Shown: positions 6,146 to 14,634, numbered from the stretch's first letter. The stretch is DNA of 34,591 bases from Lachnospiraceae bacterium (GCA_017634975.1 JAGBMJ010000081.1:1-34591), one strand, 5' to 3'. Program-made: numbers and translations. Notes: a model not told the origin generated them from the sequence alone.

Positions 6146-6964
6146 TTATATTTCAAGAGCAGAAAGCAAGGTATTTCCCTGCGGACGGTTTTCCAAATGC
6201 TTCTGCAAAAGCTTTGCTTTCAATTCCGGCATGTTGTCTGCCAGAGCAGTTAATACATCGATATTCACATCCGTATTCAGTTCCAAAATGAAGTACAGAT
6301 CCAGATAGGAATCCCTGCGGATCGTGTCTGTGAGCAGAAACACAAAAGCCGCAGACGGATTGTGGCTCTGCAGCCAATGGATACAGGTTTGCTTTATTTT
6401 TTCTGCGAGGGTGTATCCCCGTGTTTCTGCCAGCAGGCGTTCATAGATCAGCTGCGTTTTCAGAAATTGACGTTTCTTTTGAAACGCAGCTGCCGCATCG
6501 TCTACAATATAATCCTCCTCGCCACCGGCGAGAAAAGGTACAAAACCACTGCTGTCATCCTCTTCGAGAAAGTTTTCTAACCGGCTATCCGTATATTGTA
6601 AAAAAACAGATTCTGTCTTTGCATGCTGTATCAGCAGATTGGTTTCTTTGGGATAGCATTTTAAGACGGTAGCAAGCAATACCGGATCGGCAGTCGTCTT
6701 TGCCAGAGAAAACGTAGTATTTCCGGTATCATACAGATATAGCTGTTCCATGGCAGCACAATTCAGAAAAGCTTTTTCGGATACCTCACGTATCGTATAA
6801 GGCATCCACACTTCCTTCAGGCAGCAGCAGTTCGCAAAAGCCCAGTCTTCTATGATTTCACAAGAAGGATCAACTATGGCTTTCACAAGTTTCCGGTCAC
6901 CCATATAGGTTTTCTTACGGATCGTCGTTCCGTGACATTCTTTTATCATAGGAATATTATACAT
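6146..6964 (-). CDS. Leucine-rich-repeat (BspA-like) protein
   Basis: A 272-residue protein without signal peptide. Residues about 28-75 contain one to two BspA-type leucine-rich repeats (CEIIEDWAFANC, LKEVWMPYTIREVSEKAFLNC). The rest is helical, with a C-terminal region (FVFLLTDTIRRDSYLDLYFILEL) that also survives as a fragment at 2651-2860. The function of this family is not established. It is convergent with the GH114 gene with only 10 bp between stops and no clear terminator. The annotated start (6964) has a weak ribosome site, and a TATAAT hexamer overlaps it at about 6958, so translation may begin at a later Met such as the MIKECHG position. It is probably cytoplasmic. Confidence 0.75.
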   Translation of the reverse strand: MYNIPMIKECHGTTIRKKTYMGDRKLVKAIVDPSCEIIEDWAFANCCCLKEVWMPYTIREVSEKAFLNCAAMEQLYLYDTGNTTFSLAKTTADPVLLATVLKCYPKETNLLIQHAKTESVFLQYTDSRLENFLEEDDSSGFVPFLAGGEEDYIVDDAAAAFQKKRQFLKTQLIYERLLAETRGYTLAEKIKQTCIHWLQSHNPSAAFVFLLTDTIRRDSYLDLYFILELNTDVNIDVLTALADNMPELKAKLLQKHLENRPQGNTLLSALEI

Positions 6965-7191
6965 TCTTTGAAGGGCATTGCGAAGAGGAAATAGAATTAC
7001 AGAACCTATTCAATGCCTAAATCGCGTATTAGTTACCATAAGCACAGAAGAATAAGTGAAATTCTTAAAAGCATATTAGCAATAGGAAAAAACGAAATCA
7101 AATAGGAAAAATCCCACCGGACAATCGTTGCGTCCGGCGGGATTTTCTATTCAATTGTTTTCTTTGTTTCAATGGGAGACATCTGTACCAT
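6965..7191. other. Intergenic gap with one terminator
   Basis: Apart from the terminator at 7110-7144 no gene, promoter or repeat is recognised here. Confidence 0.5.
7110..7144 (-). terminator. Terminator of the XRE/membrane protein operon
   Basis: Arms AATCCCACCGGAC (7110-7122) and GTCCGGCGGGATT (7132-7144) pair with a single mismatch around a 9-nt loop. Read on the minus strand the stem is followed by a T run, placing it after the HTH gene that ends at 7192. Ts also follow on the plus strand, so it may work both ways. Confidence 0.8.
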
Positions 7192-7395
7192 TTACACCGT
7201 GATGTCATCCCAGAACAGTTCATCCAGAGTTTTGCCTAATACATGGCAGATGCTGATGCAAAGGTTGATCGTCGGGTTGTAGTCACCTTTTTCGATCGCG
7301 TTGATGGTCTGACGGGAAACGCCTACTGCCTTTGCCAGGTCATCCTGAGAGAGATCTTTTCCGGCTCTGGCTGCTTTTAATCTTAAATTTTTCAT
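7192..7395 (-). CDS. XRE-family transcriptional regulator, minimal
   Basis: A 67-residue single-domain helix-turn-helix protein (MKNLRLKAARAGKDLSQDDLAKAVGVSR..., recognition helix RQTINAIEKG). It resembles the very short Cro/CI-like repressors of Firmicutes that control a neighbouring membrane protein gene. Its start lies 3 bp after the stop of the membrane protein gene and its ribosome site GAGGAGGTG is formed by the last codons of that gene, so translation is coupled. It is third in a minus-strand operon with promoter at 8322-8350 and terminator at 7110-7144. It probably represses its own operon; the purine-rich repeats just downstream of the promoter are candidate sites. Confidence 0.88.
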   Translation of the reverse strand: MKNLRLKAARAGKDLSQDDLAKAVGVSRQTINAIEKGDYNPTINLCISICHVLGKTLDELFWDDITV

Positions 7396-7398
7396 GGC

Positions 7399-7929
7399 TC
7401 ACACCTCCTCGGATTCTTCGGCAATATCCTGCTTATGCTTGATGAAGAGAACAATTGCGATCACCAGAAAACATATGCCGCACAGAAGGTTTGCAAAGGA
7501 GTCGCGCACCATACCGTTTTCCAGCAGACCGACGGTTGTGATCGAACCAATGCCGATTATCAGGTTGAGAAGTGCGATGAAGGTACTGATGATGGCAAAT
7601 CTCTTCGGGTTGGTATTCAGGCCGATATAGGCATCGTTCCAGATGCTATAGATGGCGTGTACCATAACAGCAATAATGATCCCGATAAACTGAAGCAGGT
7701 AATTGCTGCTGCGCAGATCCAGATTGCAACCATCTGCGATGATCAGGAGCGCTTCATAGATCAGCAGTATCCAGAAGGCGTACTTGTATGCGCGGCCACG
7801 TACCAGCTCCTGCATTTCATCATATTTCGTTTTCATCTTACCATCTTTGTTAAAGGCTTTGATCACAAACAGGGAAATGATGATCCCGATAATAAGTCCC
7901 ATTGCCATTCCTATATTTTTTCCGTTCAT
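7399..7929 (-). CDS. Polytopic membrane protein, 176 residues
   Basis: Five hydrophobic segments can be seen: about residues 6-24 (GMAMGLIIGIIISLFVI), 48-68, 78-96, 108-130 and 146-164. Between the first and second is a conserved-looking soluble motif (MKTKYDEMQELVRGRAYKYAFW) seen in small clostridial membrane proteins adjacent to XRE regulators. The family has no assigned activity that I can support. The ribosome site AAAGGAGG sits 7-8 bases before the start. It is second in the operon, 26 bp after the 79-residue membrane gene and 3 bp before the regulator. Confidence 0.8.
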   Translation of the reverse strand: MNGKNIGMAMGLIIGIIISLFVIKAFNKDGKMKTKYDEMQELVRGRAYKYAFWILLIYEALLIIADGCNLDLRSSNYLLQFIGIIIAVMVHAIYSIWNDAYIGLNTNPKRFAIISTFIALLNLIIGIGSITTVGLLENGMVRDSFANLLCGICFLVIAIVLFIKHKQDIAEESEEV

Positions 7930-7955
7930 TATGGTTTCCTCCTTTTCTGTGGTTC

Positions 7956-8195
7956 TTATGATTCTTCCTGAATATAGCCCTTATACTTGTTCATCAAAAT
8001 GATGTTGGTCCAAACGGAAATGTTGCAGAGGATCATTTCCAGCAGGTGATGATCACCGATCTTCCCGAAGAGCTCCAGACCGATCATTATGATGGCTGCC
8101 ATCGCGATCGTAAAGGAAGCGATCCACATCATCTTTGCTGCGGTCGGCAGGTTCTTGTAGTTTTTGCGAAACATCTTGTTTGTCATTGTCTTCAT
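7956..8195 (-). CDS. Small membrane protein, 79 residues
   Basis: The first gene of the minus-strand operon. A basic N-terminus (MKTMTNKMFRKNYKNLP) precedes two hydrophobic segments, about residues 22-42 and 50-67. It has a good ribosome site GAAGGAGATA. No family is recognised. It shares its operon with another membrane protein and an XRE regulator, so it likely works together with the larger protein in the membrane. Confidence 0.75.
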   Translation of the reverse strand: MKTMTNKMFRKNYKNLPTAAKMMWIASFTIAMAAIIMIGLELFGKIGDHHLLEMILCNISVWTNIILMNKYKGYIQEES

Positions 8196-8321
8196 ATTGC
8201 TATCTCCTTCGCTATTTGAAATGGTTTATGGTTTTTAACACTCTGTCCGCTGATCAGTTCGGACACCCGGTTTTTCGTTTCCGTCTCTGTTTCTATGTTT
8301 CCGTTCCCCGTTTCTGAGATG

Positions 8322-8350
8322 ATAATACTACCCGCCTAACAAAATGTCAA
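8322..8350 (-). promoter_or_regulatory. Promoter of the XRE/membrane protein operon
   Basis: On the minus strand -35 TTGACA (8345-8350), a 17-bp spacer and -10 TATTAT (8322-8327). The transcript leader between this and the first gene is 125 nt and contains several GGAAAC/GAAAC-type repeats (about 8265-8316), which may be operators for the XRE protein or a structured leader. Confidence 0.8.
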
Positions 8351-8470
8351 GTATATATTACAAAAATATTTTAATATTTTACAACAAGGGTGATATATCA
8401 TTCAAAATGTAAAGTTAAGGCTGGATATGAGGACGAATTGGAATACGAGGTTCAGTTGCAGAAACAGCAA

Positions 8471-8498
8471 GAGGGCGGATCCCGTAAGATCCGCCCTC
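8471..8498 (-). terminator. Terminator after the VWA lipoprotein gene
   Basis: A 10-bp perfect stem GAGGGCGGAT (8471-8480) / ATCCGCCCTC (8489-8498) with an 8-nt loop. It lies 32 bp beyond the stop of the minus-strand VWA gene. The remaining part of the 8351-8529 gap shows nothing else. Confidence 0.75.
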
Positions 8499-8529
8499 TT
8501 TAGAGAAAGGGTAAAAAGGCTGGTATTGA

Positions 8530-9774
8530 TTATGGCTCGTAATCCTTGATCAGTCTTACAATGATATCGTGCAGGGATTCTACCGTGTAATTGCCGATGA
8601 TCGGCTCGAGGTGAGAGTCGCCCACACCGGAATCGTCCGTCAGGAATACATATTCCGAATTGGTCATAATGGCCAGGGCACGTCCGAAGAGCTCTGTGTC
8701 GCGTTCTGCATTGGAAGCTACCACCGGGATCACGTGAATGCCCTGTGCTGCAGCGGCGCGAACCGCAGCGTCGATCTGCTTTTCGGTACCGTCATGAGGC
8801 GGTGCGTCAAAGATTATAAAAGCAACTTTGCGATAGCCGTCTTTCCAGTCGGCCTGCACCATGGTTTCGTAGAGAATATCGGCTACGGCTTCCGGCGTAT
8901 CGCCGCCGCCTCTGGCGTCTTCTACGTCAAACTGCTGCTGAACGGTCTGGGTATTTGAGGTAAAGGGATTGCATTTTGTTACATATGCATCCCCCTGGTC
9001 ACGGTAGAAGTTGGCGGAGAACAGGAAATTTTTACCGCTCACTTCATTTACAATCTCCGTAAAGTCTTCCTTCAGATAGTTCAGCTCATCGCCCATAGAA
9101 CCGGTGGTATCCAGGATGAACATTACCTGCAGACCGGTATCCTGCTGTACACTTGAGCTGCTGACAAAAGATACTTCATCTGCAAAGGCTATATCCTGAC
9201 CACCGGTAGATACGGTAGCGGGGGTAGCATTGGTATCATAGAATAACCAGGCTTTTCCCTCTCCGTCGGTAATGGTTTCCCACAAGGTGGCACCCTGCCC
9301 ATCCAGGAGGGTAACGGTCTCACCGGCAAGCGGCTGCTGGTTGTTATCGGTTACGGTAACGGAGACTGCGTTGGTCGGATCCAGACCGTATGCGGGGAAA
9401 GAGATCTTCTGATCCTGTACCAGTTCTTTGAAAAAGTCCCAGTTCTCCAGATCGCTGTATTCGGCAGCAGTCAGCACACCGCTGAGTCCCGGCTGCTGGG
9501 TACTCGTACCGCCATTCGGCTGTTTTACACCGGTGGTATCCATCTTTGCGGCAGCAGATGCCGGGGCTTCAGCAGCAGCTGCTGCGGGTTCTGAAAAACC
9601 ATAATCCATCGTTGATTCCGATGCGACCGATTCGGCCGGAGTGTAGGTCTCTACGGCAGCAGCGCCTCCGGTGGCTGCATTGTCGGCGACCTCAGCCGGG
9701 GCAGTACCTGAAGATCCACAGCCGGACAGCATCACCATTCCGATCGCGCATAGAGCAAATAATCGTTTCTTCAT
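8530..9774 (-). CDS. VWA-domain lipoprotein
   Basis: A 414-residue secreted lipoprotein. The signal peptide ends in L-S-G-C (Cys19). An Ala/Ser/Thr-rich linker runs to about residue 95. Residues about 135-200 look like an Ig/carboxypeptidase-regulatory-like fold (VSVTVTDNNQQPLAGETVTLLDGQ). The von Willebrand factor A domain starts near 217, with the metal-ion-dependent adhesion site D-T-T-G-S (222-226), and continues through FYRDQGD and the T-P-E-A loop (RGGGDTPEAV) to FIIFDAPPH. The third-motif Asp is present in IIFDAPP. It probably binds a protein or matrix ligand through a divalent cation at the cell surface. GGGAGG upstream fixes the start. It is divergent from the lipoprotein gene at 10095 and shares TGTTAA/TTAACA motifs with it. 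Confidence 0.88.
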   Translation of the reverse strand: MKKRLFALCAIGMVMLSGCGSSGTAPAEVADNAATGGAAAVETYTPAESVASESTMDYGFSEPAAAAAEAPASAAAKMDTTGVKQPNGGTSTQQPGLSGVLTAAEYSDLENWDFFKELVQDQKISFPAYGLDPTNAVSVTVTDNNQQPLAGETVTLLDGQGATLWETITDGEGKAWLFYDTNATPATVSTGGQDIAFADEVSFVSSSSVQQDTGLQVMFILDTTGSMGDELNYLKEDFTEIVNEVSGKNFLFSANFYRDQGDAYVTKCNPFTSNTQTVQQQFDVEDARGGGDTPEAVADILYETMVQADWKDGYRKVAFIIFDAPPHDGTEKQIDAAVRAAAAQGIHVIPVVASNAERDTELFGRALAIMTNSEYVFLTDDSGVGDSHLEPIIGNYTVESLHDIIVRLIKDYEP

Positions 9775-10094
9775 AATCAGTTCCTCCCTTTTAACACATT
9801 GTTAAGTTTCAGAATACTTTTTCATTTCGTCCCATTTTCAATCGTCCTGTTTCAGATACGGACTTCGTTTTCTTTTTTTATGGCAGATTGCAAAAAAAAA
9901 TAAAAAAAATTTGCAATTCTCGGAAATTGCAGAACGGTATGATATATGTTAACATGAGAAGGAATGGTTCATATAGAAAAATTTTCTATTTTGACGAAGG
10001 ATTTTCTGATATCGGGCTACGTCGTTTTTTTGATTGCCGCAGATGGACAGAAAGACAGTTCCTTAGTCGACAGACCATACGAGGGAGGAGCATT
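9775..10094. promoter_or_regulatory. Divergent intergenic region with TTAACA/TGTTAA sites
   Basis: A perfect inverted repeat TTAACA-CAT-TGTTAA occurs at 9791-9805, just before the VWA gene, and a palindrome ATGTTAACAT at 9946-9955, on the side of the opposite gene. ATTGCAAA/TTTGCAAT arms flank an A-rich stretch (about 9886-9917). A possible plus-strand promoter is TTGCAG - 17 bp - TAACAT around 9928-9952. The shared half-site suggests one regulator for both genes, which is inference. Confidence 0.4.
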
Positions 10095-11741
10095 ATGAAA
10101 AAGAAGACGGTATACAGACTTTTAGGAGTGGCATTGAGTGTATCCATGCTGTTCTCTATAGCCGGCTGCGGGAAAGAAGAGCCGTCCACACGGGGGAGCA
10201 TTTCGGATCATTTCGGCGGTGAGGAGGATACCAAACCGGAGGAACCGACCCCGACGGAGGAGCCGGTTCCCACGATGCTGGACGGACCGGGAACGATCCA
10301 AACGCCGCCGGAAGAAGAGGAGGATGATCTTTTAAGTGAGCTTTCCGACTGGAGTTTTTATTTCTCCAGTGGGGCAGGTGGTTGGGGAACAAGCCTGTAT
10401 TTTGAACCGGATGGCAGTTTCCACGGTGATTATCATGACAGTGAGATGGGTTCGACCGGCCCGGGCTATGATTTCGGAACGGTGTATACCTGCGTTTTTA
10501 ATGGGAAGATCGATACCTGTGAGGAGATCTCGGGAGGCATATATCGTCTGCATATTGACAGCCTGGAATATGATGAGGAAGATGTCGAAACGATCGAAGA
10601 TGATATCCGTTACATCACATCCACACCTTACGGATTGGAAAATACGGATGAGCTGATCGTTTATATGCCGGGGGTACCGTTGGATGAGCTGGCCGATTCT
10701 TATATGGATTGGATCGGACACCTGCATTTCAGCCAGTATGTAGGGCCGGACTTTGACTGGTACGAGGATTATCCGGAGGAGCTGCCTTTTGTCGGCATAT
10801 ACAATCCGGCAGATGAAGGCTATGGTTTTTACGGATTTCCGGATTGTGATGAGAACAAGATGTGCATAAAGAACATGGCAAAACTGCCGGGGCTGCACAA
10901 TCAGGAGCTGACCATTCAGGAGGACGGCACCTATTATTGTGAAGATATGGATGATTATGGCTATATCGTAGTCAAGAGTGTATGTATCCCGCTGGACGAT
11001 ACGTATCCGAGTGCTTATGATGATATGGAGGCACTGATCGACAAATGCATCCGGGCGATCCCGGGAGAATCCGCACCGAAGAGTCTGTATGCGCCGGATG
11101 ATGAGTATATGGATTATTCTTTGCGATATATCAACGGGGAACCGGTCCGGTATGCATTCTGGAATGAGGGAAGTAATGAAGATGAGCGCTGGTGCGGCGG
11201 GGTTTTCCATTTTGAGTATTCTTATGATGAAGACGGGAACACTTCCAACGGCTATGCGTTGATCTATATGTACAGCGTGGATCCGGATGGGGAGATCGTT
11301 TCCAATGAATTTATGAATCAGTACCTGCATTCGCTGGCCTATTCCGGATCCTTTACAGGGCTGTCTTCCGAATCTTCGGAAACCGGAGAGCGCTGGATCA
11401 TGGCGGAAGTAAGCGGCGGTGACAGTAACAGCGGGATCCTCGCTGATGAAGTGGAATGGATCAGCGGCGACGATCTTGAAAAACTGGAAGAATACGGGAT
11501 CGATCCGATGGATGTGAGCAATGATTATGCGATCGGCGGAGCGGACGGCGATTTTGAAAGCTATGAGCTCAGTCCGGACTGCCCGATCTACTTCCGTTTT
11601 CCGGACAACATTTTTGAACGTTATCAGAGCTATGATCAGTTCTGTGAGACGATGGAGGATTCCGGAGATTCCCGTCTGTTCTGTCTGCTGCTTGACAGTA
11701 ATGACAAGGTAGTAGCGATGTACGAACCGTATACCCCGTAA
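10095..11741 (+). CDS. Large acidic lipoprotein of unknown function
   Basis: 548 residues from the ATG at 10095; an in-frame extension upstream is rejected because GAGGGAGGAG directly precedes this ATG and a signal peptide then begins (MKKKTVYRLLGVALSVSML...). The lipobox is I-A-G-C. A Pro/Glu/Thr-rich linker (about 30-75) follows. The rest is very rich in Asp, Glu, Tyr and Gly, with a repeated theme of beta-strand-like segments (LSDWSFYFSSGAGGW, DGSFHGDYHD, VYTCVFNGKID). No enzymatic motif is recognised. It probably sits on the outer face of the membrane. It is followed by a strong bidirectional terminator and transcribed alone, divergently from the VWA lipoprotein. Confidence 0.8.
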   Translation: MKKKTVYRLLGVALSVSMLFSIAGCGKEEPSTRGSISDHFGGEEDTKPEEPTPTEEPVPTMLDGPGTIQTPPEEEEDDLLSELSDWSFYFSSGAGGWGTSLYFEPDGSFHGDYHDSEMGSTGPGYDFGTVYTCVFNGKIDTCEEISGGIYRLHIDSLEYDEEDVETIEDDIRYITSTPYGLENTDELIVYMPGVPLDELADSYMDWIGHLHFSQYVGPDFDWYEDYPEELPFVGIYNPADEGYGFYGFPDCDENKMCIKNMAKLPGLHNQELTIQEDGTYYCEDMDDYGYIVVKSVCIPLDDTYPSAYDDMEALIDKCIRAIPGESAPKSLYAPDDEYMDYSLRYINGEPVRYAFWNEGSNEDERWCGGVFHFEYSYDEDGNTSNGYALIYMYSVDPDGEIVSNEFMNQYLHSLAYSGSFTGLSSESSETGERWIMAEVSGGDSNSGILADEVEWISGDDLEKLEEYGIDPMDVSNDYAIGGADGDFESYELSPDCPIYFRFPDNIFERYQSYDQFCETMEDSGDSRLFCLLLDSNDKVVAMYEPYTP

Positions 11742-11766
11742 ATATGAGGGGGGAGCCAAGAGAGTA

Positions 11767-11803
11767 AAAAAAGCCGATTGTCCGGGCGACAATCGGCTTT
11801 TTC
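11767..11803. terminator. Bidirectional intrinsic terminator
   Basis: AAAAAGCCGATTGTC (11768-11782) pairs perfectly with GACAATCGGCTTTTT (11788-11802) around a 5-nt loop. It has A and T tracts on both sides and lies between two convergent genes, serving both. Confidence 0.92.
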
Positions 11804-11824
11804 TATGCTTACAGAAATATCAGC

Positions 11825-12601
11825 TTACATACAGGTATATCCGCCGTCTACCGGAAGAATCACACCGGTCACATAGGAAGAAGCCTGTGAGGAAAGGAAG
11901 ATCGCGGTAGTATCCAGCTCGCCTTCCTTACCGTAGCGTTCCAGCGGGATCATGGTCTTTGCATTCTGCTGGAAGAAATCACTGTCCAGAGTTTCCTGCG
12001 TCAGCGGAGTGTAGAAATAACCCGGGCAGATGGAGTTTACGGTGATGCCGTATTTGCCCCATTCTGCAGCAAGTGCTCTGGTCAGGTTTACGACGCCGCC
12101 CTTTGCTGCGTGATACGGTGCGGAGCCGGCGATCTTGTTGCCGACCATACCGTACATAGATGCGATGTTGATCACGCGGCCGTATTTTGCCGGGATCATT
12201 GCCTTCTTTGCAACGGCACGTGCCATCTTGAAGGTACCGGTCAGGTCGATATTGATCTCGTTTAAGAACATTTCATCAGGAACATCCTCAGCCGGCGTCA
12301 CGCCACCGGTTCCGGCATTGTTGATCAGGATATCGATGCGTCCGAATTCTGCCAGTACCTGATCAATGGCAGCCTCTACACGTGCTGTGTCGGTGATGTC
12401 GCAAGGGACGCCGATCGCTTTTACGCCGTATTCTTTTGCGATATCCGCAGCCACGGCATCGATCAGCTCCTTACGTCTGGCCAGTGCCACGATGTTTGCT
12501 CCCTGGCTTGCTAATGCTTTTGCCATCTGTACCCCCAGGCCCGTAGAGCAACCGGTTACGATCGCTACCTGTCCGGACAGATCAAAATAGTTCTTGCTCA
12601 T
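11825..12601 (-). CDS. SDR-family dehydrogenase (gluconate 5-dehydrogenase-like)
   Basis: A 258-residue classical short-chain dehydrogenase/reductase, a cytoplasmic NAD(P)-dependent oxidoreductase. It has the Rossmann motif T-G-C-S-T-G-L-G (16-23), the adenine-site D-I (68-69), N-N-A-G (94-97), catalytic Ser148 and Y163-x-x-x-K167 (YHAAK), and the C-terminal VDGGYT. Overall it resembles gluconate 5-dehydrogenase / 2-deoxy-D-gluconate 3-dehydrogenase (IdnO/KduD) proteins, which act on sugar acids, but the substrate cannot be fixed from motifs. GAGGAGG gives a firm start. A promoter is present at 12648-12676. It is a single-gene unit divergent from the PHP/Gfo genes, which also suggest carbohydrate or polyol metabolism. 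Confidence 0.9.
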   Translation of the reverse strand: MSKNYFDLSGQVAIVTGCSTGLGVQMAKALASQGANIVALARRKELIDAVAADIAKEYGVKAIGVPCDITDTARVEAAIDQVLAEFGRIDILINNAGTGGVTPAEDVPDEMFLNEINIDLTGTFKMARAVAKKAMIPAKYGRVINIASMYGMVGNKIAGSAPYHAAKGGVVNLTRALAAEWGKYGITVNSICPGYFYTPLTQETLDSDFFQQNAKTMIPLERYGKEGELDTTAIFLSSQASSYVTGVILPVDGGYTCM

Positions 12602-12647
12602 TTCATGCCTCCTCGTTGAAGAATTTTATTAAACTTACTAAACATGT

Positions 12648-12676
12648 ATTATAGTGGATTCCCTCCGGAATGTGAA
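12648..12676 (-). promoter_or_regulatory. Promoter of the SDR gene
   Basis: On the minus strand -35 TTCACA (12671-12676), 17-bp spacer, -10 TATAAT (12648-12653). Confidence 0.75.
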
Positions 12677-12739
12677 GATAGGTAAGTGCTTACAAAATAG
12701 AAAAAAGGTTCCGGAATACCGGCTGACAAAATCTGATAA

Positions 12740-12768
12740 TTGAAAGGACAAAGAAAAGTGTGTAAAAT
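12740..12768 (+). promoter_or_regulatory. Promoter of the PHP/Gfo genes
   Basis: -35 TTGAAA (12740-12745), 17-bp spacer, -10 TAAAAT (12763-12768), 37 bp before the PHP start codon. Confidence 0.65.
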
Positions 12769-12804
12769 GTGGAAGATAACAGTATAGTAAAAAGGGAGAG
12801 GAAC

Positions 12805-13572
12805 ATGAAAGGCTATTTATACGAAACACATTCCCACACCTCCGAGGCCAGTGCATGCGGAAAGGTTTCCGGCGCAGATTATACGGATTTTATGAAGAAG
12901 CGTGGCTTTCAGGGGATGATCATAACGGATCATTTTTTTAACGGAAACAGTGCGATCGACCGGAGCCTGCCGTGGAACGAACGTGTGGCAGGGTATGTGA
13001 GCGGATACAAAAAAGCGCTTGCGGCAGCAGAGGGTAAGGATTTTGATGTGCTCTTCGGTGTGGAATTCAATTTTGAGGGCGATGAGTATCTGATCTACGG
13101 GATCGATGAGCAATGGCTGCTGGAAAACGAAGACATTATGACCATGACACGCAAAGAGGTGTATGAGCGTGTACATGCCACGGCAGATGCGGTACTGATC
13201 CAGGCGCATCCGTACCGGGAGAGGGGATACCTGAAGGATATCAAACTGACTCCGGAGATCTGCGACGGGATCGAGGTGTATAATGCGGCCAATCCGGACT
13301 ATCAGAATGCGCTGGGCTATCAGTATGGCAGGAAACTGGATCTGCCGATGACCGCAGGCTCGGACATACATTTTTATAACGACGATCCTATGGGCGGGAT
13401 GCTGCTCCCGCACAGGATCACGGACATTTCGGAGTATGTGGATATGATCCGCAAACGGGAAGGGATCCCGGTACGCATTACTCTGGAAGGAGAGATGACG
13501 GCAGTTTCGGAGATCGAAGAACTGACGGTCCCGACCAGGGAGCCAGATTTGGAAATAAAATATGTGCTGTAA
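12805..13572 (+). CDS. PHP-domain phosphoesterase
   Basis: 255 residues from the ATG at 12805, chosen for GGGAGAGG just upstream. The PHP metal-binding signature is complete: H-S-H (9-11), T-D-H (41-43), a Glu in GVEFNFEG, H in QAHPYRERGY, and G-S-D-I-H near the C-terminus. PHP enzymes hydrolyse phosphoesters (histidinol phosphatase, small nucleotides) using a trinuclear metal site in the cytoplasm. It is shorter than polymerase-associated PHP proteins and stands alone. It lies 63 bp ahead of a Gfo/Idh/MocA gene in the same direction with no terminator, so co-transcription is likely. The substrate is not determined. Confidence 0.85.
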   Translation: MKGYLYETHSHTSEASACGKVSGADYTDFMKKRGFQGMIITDHFFNGNSAIDRSLPWNERVAGYVSGYKKALAAAEGKDFDVLFGVEFNFEGDEYLIYGIDEQWLLENEDIMTMTRKEVYERVHATADAVLIQAHPYRERGYLKDIKLTPEICDGIEVYNAANPDYQNALGYQYGRKLDLPMTAGSDIHFYNDDPMGGMLLPHRITDISEYVDMIRKREGIPVRITLEGEMTAVSEIEELTVPTREPDLEIKYVL

Positions 13573-13635
13573 CAGACAGGGCATCCGATGCTCTGCAAAA
13601 TAACAGATCAAAGCATCAAAAAAAGGAGAGAAGGT

Positions 13636-14634
13636 ATGGGAAAAACCGTAAAATGGGGTGTACTCGGAACCGCAGGGATCGCAAGAGGCTGTACGATCCC
13701 GGGGATGCAGAAGGCAGAAGGGTGCGAGCTGTATGCGATCGCAGGCAGGAGCCTCGCAAAAGCGAAGGAGTTTCAGGAACAGTTTGGTTTTGCAAAGGTC
13801 TACGAAGGCTACGATGCATTGCTGGCGGATCCGGAGGTGGAAGCGGTCTATATTCCTCTGCCCAACCACATCCACTGCGAGTGGGTGGTAAAGGCACTGC
13901 AGGCACATAAGCACGTGCTGTGCGAGAAGCCTATGGCAATGAATACCGAAGAAATGAAAAAAATGTTTGCGGCAGCCCGGGAGAACGGTGTGATCCTGAT
14001 GGAAGCCTACGCATATCTTCACAGTCCTTATGTACAGGCGCTGAAGCAGATCGTGGACAGTGGTGAGATCGGGAAAGTGGATTATATCGATACCGCATTT
14101 CTGACCCAGGGATATTCGGAAGATTTTCGTCTGCACAAAGAGTATGGCGGCGGCGGGATCTACGATGTGGGATGTTACTGCACCACGATGATCCTGTCTC
14201 TGATCGATTCGCCCATTTCTTATGTAAAAGCGGATGCCGAGCTGGACGATACCGGCGTGGATCATATGGCATCGGTACTTTTGAAGTTTGCAAACGGCGC
14301 AAGAGCATCCTTTCATGCCGGTATGATCCTGGGGACGGATACATGTGACCGCTATGACCGGCTCTTTATCCATGGCTCCAAGGGCTATATCCGCTCGGAT
14401 GTGGAATACAACCAGGAAGGCGAGCTTTCGTTTAATGTATGGGTAAAAACAGAGAACGGTGAGCGGCCGGTACATACCGTAACGGTGAGTGCAGCTTCCA
14501 ATTACAGTCTGGAGCTGGAACAGCTGAACGCCTGCATCCGCGGAGAGGAAACACCGCACATCAGCGAGGCTTTTTCCATACGCAATATGGAGCTGCTGAA
14601 CCGGATCCTGGATCAGGTCGGTTACCGCGATTGA
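13636..14634 (+). CDS. Gfo/Idh/MocA-family oxidoreductase
   Basis: 332 residues from ATG 13636, preceded by AAAAGGAGAGAAGG. The N-terminal Rossmann domain starts WGVLGTAGIA (a GxxGxA variant), with PLPNHIHCEWVVKAL and the family C-E-K-P-M-A motif. The C-terminal alpha/beta domain contains GGGGIYDVGCYC, matching the D-x-G-x-H/Y region of this family. These NAD(P)-dependent enzymes oxidise or reduce sugars, inositols and related polyols. Together with the PHP phosphoesterase upstream and the SDR enzyme divergent from it, a small polyol or sugar-acid pathway is plausible, but the substrate is unknown. Confidence 0.88.
   Translation: MGKTVKWGVLGTAGIARGCTIPGMQKAEGCELYAIAGRSLAKAKEFQEQFGFAKVYEGYDALLADPEVEAVYIPLPNHIHCEWVVKALQAHKHVLCEKPMAMNTEEMKKMFAAARENGVILMEAYAYLHSPYVQALKQIVDSGEIGKVDYIDTAFLTQGYSEDFRLHKEYGGGGIYDVGCYCTTMILSLIDSPISYVKADAELDDTGVDHMASVLLKFANGARASFHAGMILGTDTCDRYDRLFIHGSKGYIRSDVEYNQEGELSFNVWVKTENGERPVHTVTVSAASNYSLELEQLNACIRGEETPHISEAFSIRNMELLNRILDQVGYRD

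Noticed and set aside
7399-7929. Membrane protein considered as a transporter component
   Set aside because: No ATP-binding partner, substrate site or recognisable transporter motif is present; left as unknown.
9888-10094. 69-codon N-terminal extension of the acidic lipoprotein
   Set aside because: A GGGAGGAG site and a standard lipoprotein signal peptide start at 10095; the extension would bury the signal peptide.
10332-11792. 486-codon minus-strand open frame opposite the acidic lipoprotein
   Set aside because: It is a shadow: Asp/Glu/Tyr-rich codons on the plus strand give long Ile/Val/His-rich antisense frames. The plus frame has signal peptide, lipobox and ribosome site.
12817-14559. 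580-codon minus-strand open frame
   Set aside because: Antisense to the PHP and Gfo/Idh/MocA genes, both with complete family motifs; the antisense product is His/Cys/Ile-rich and has no family features.
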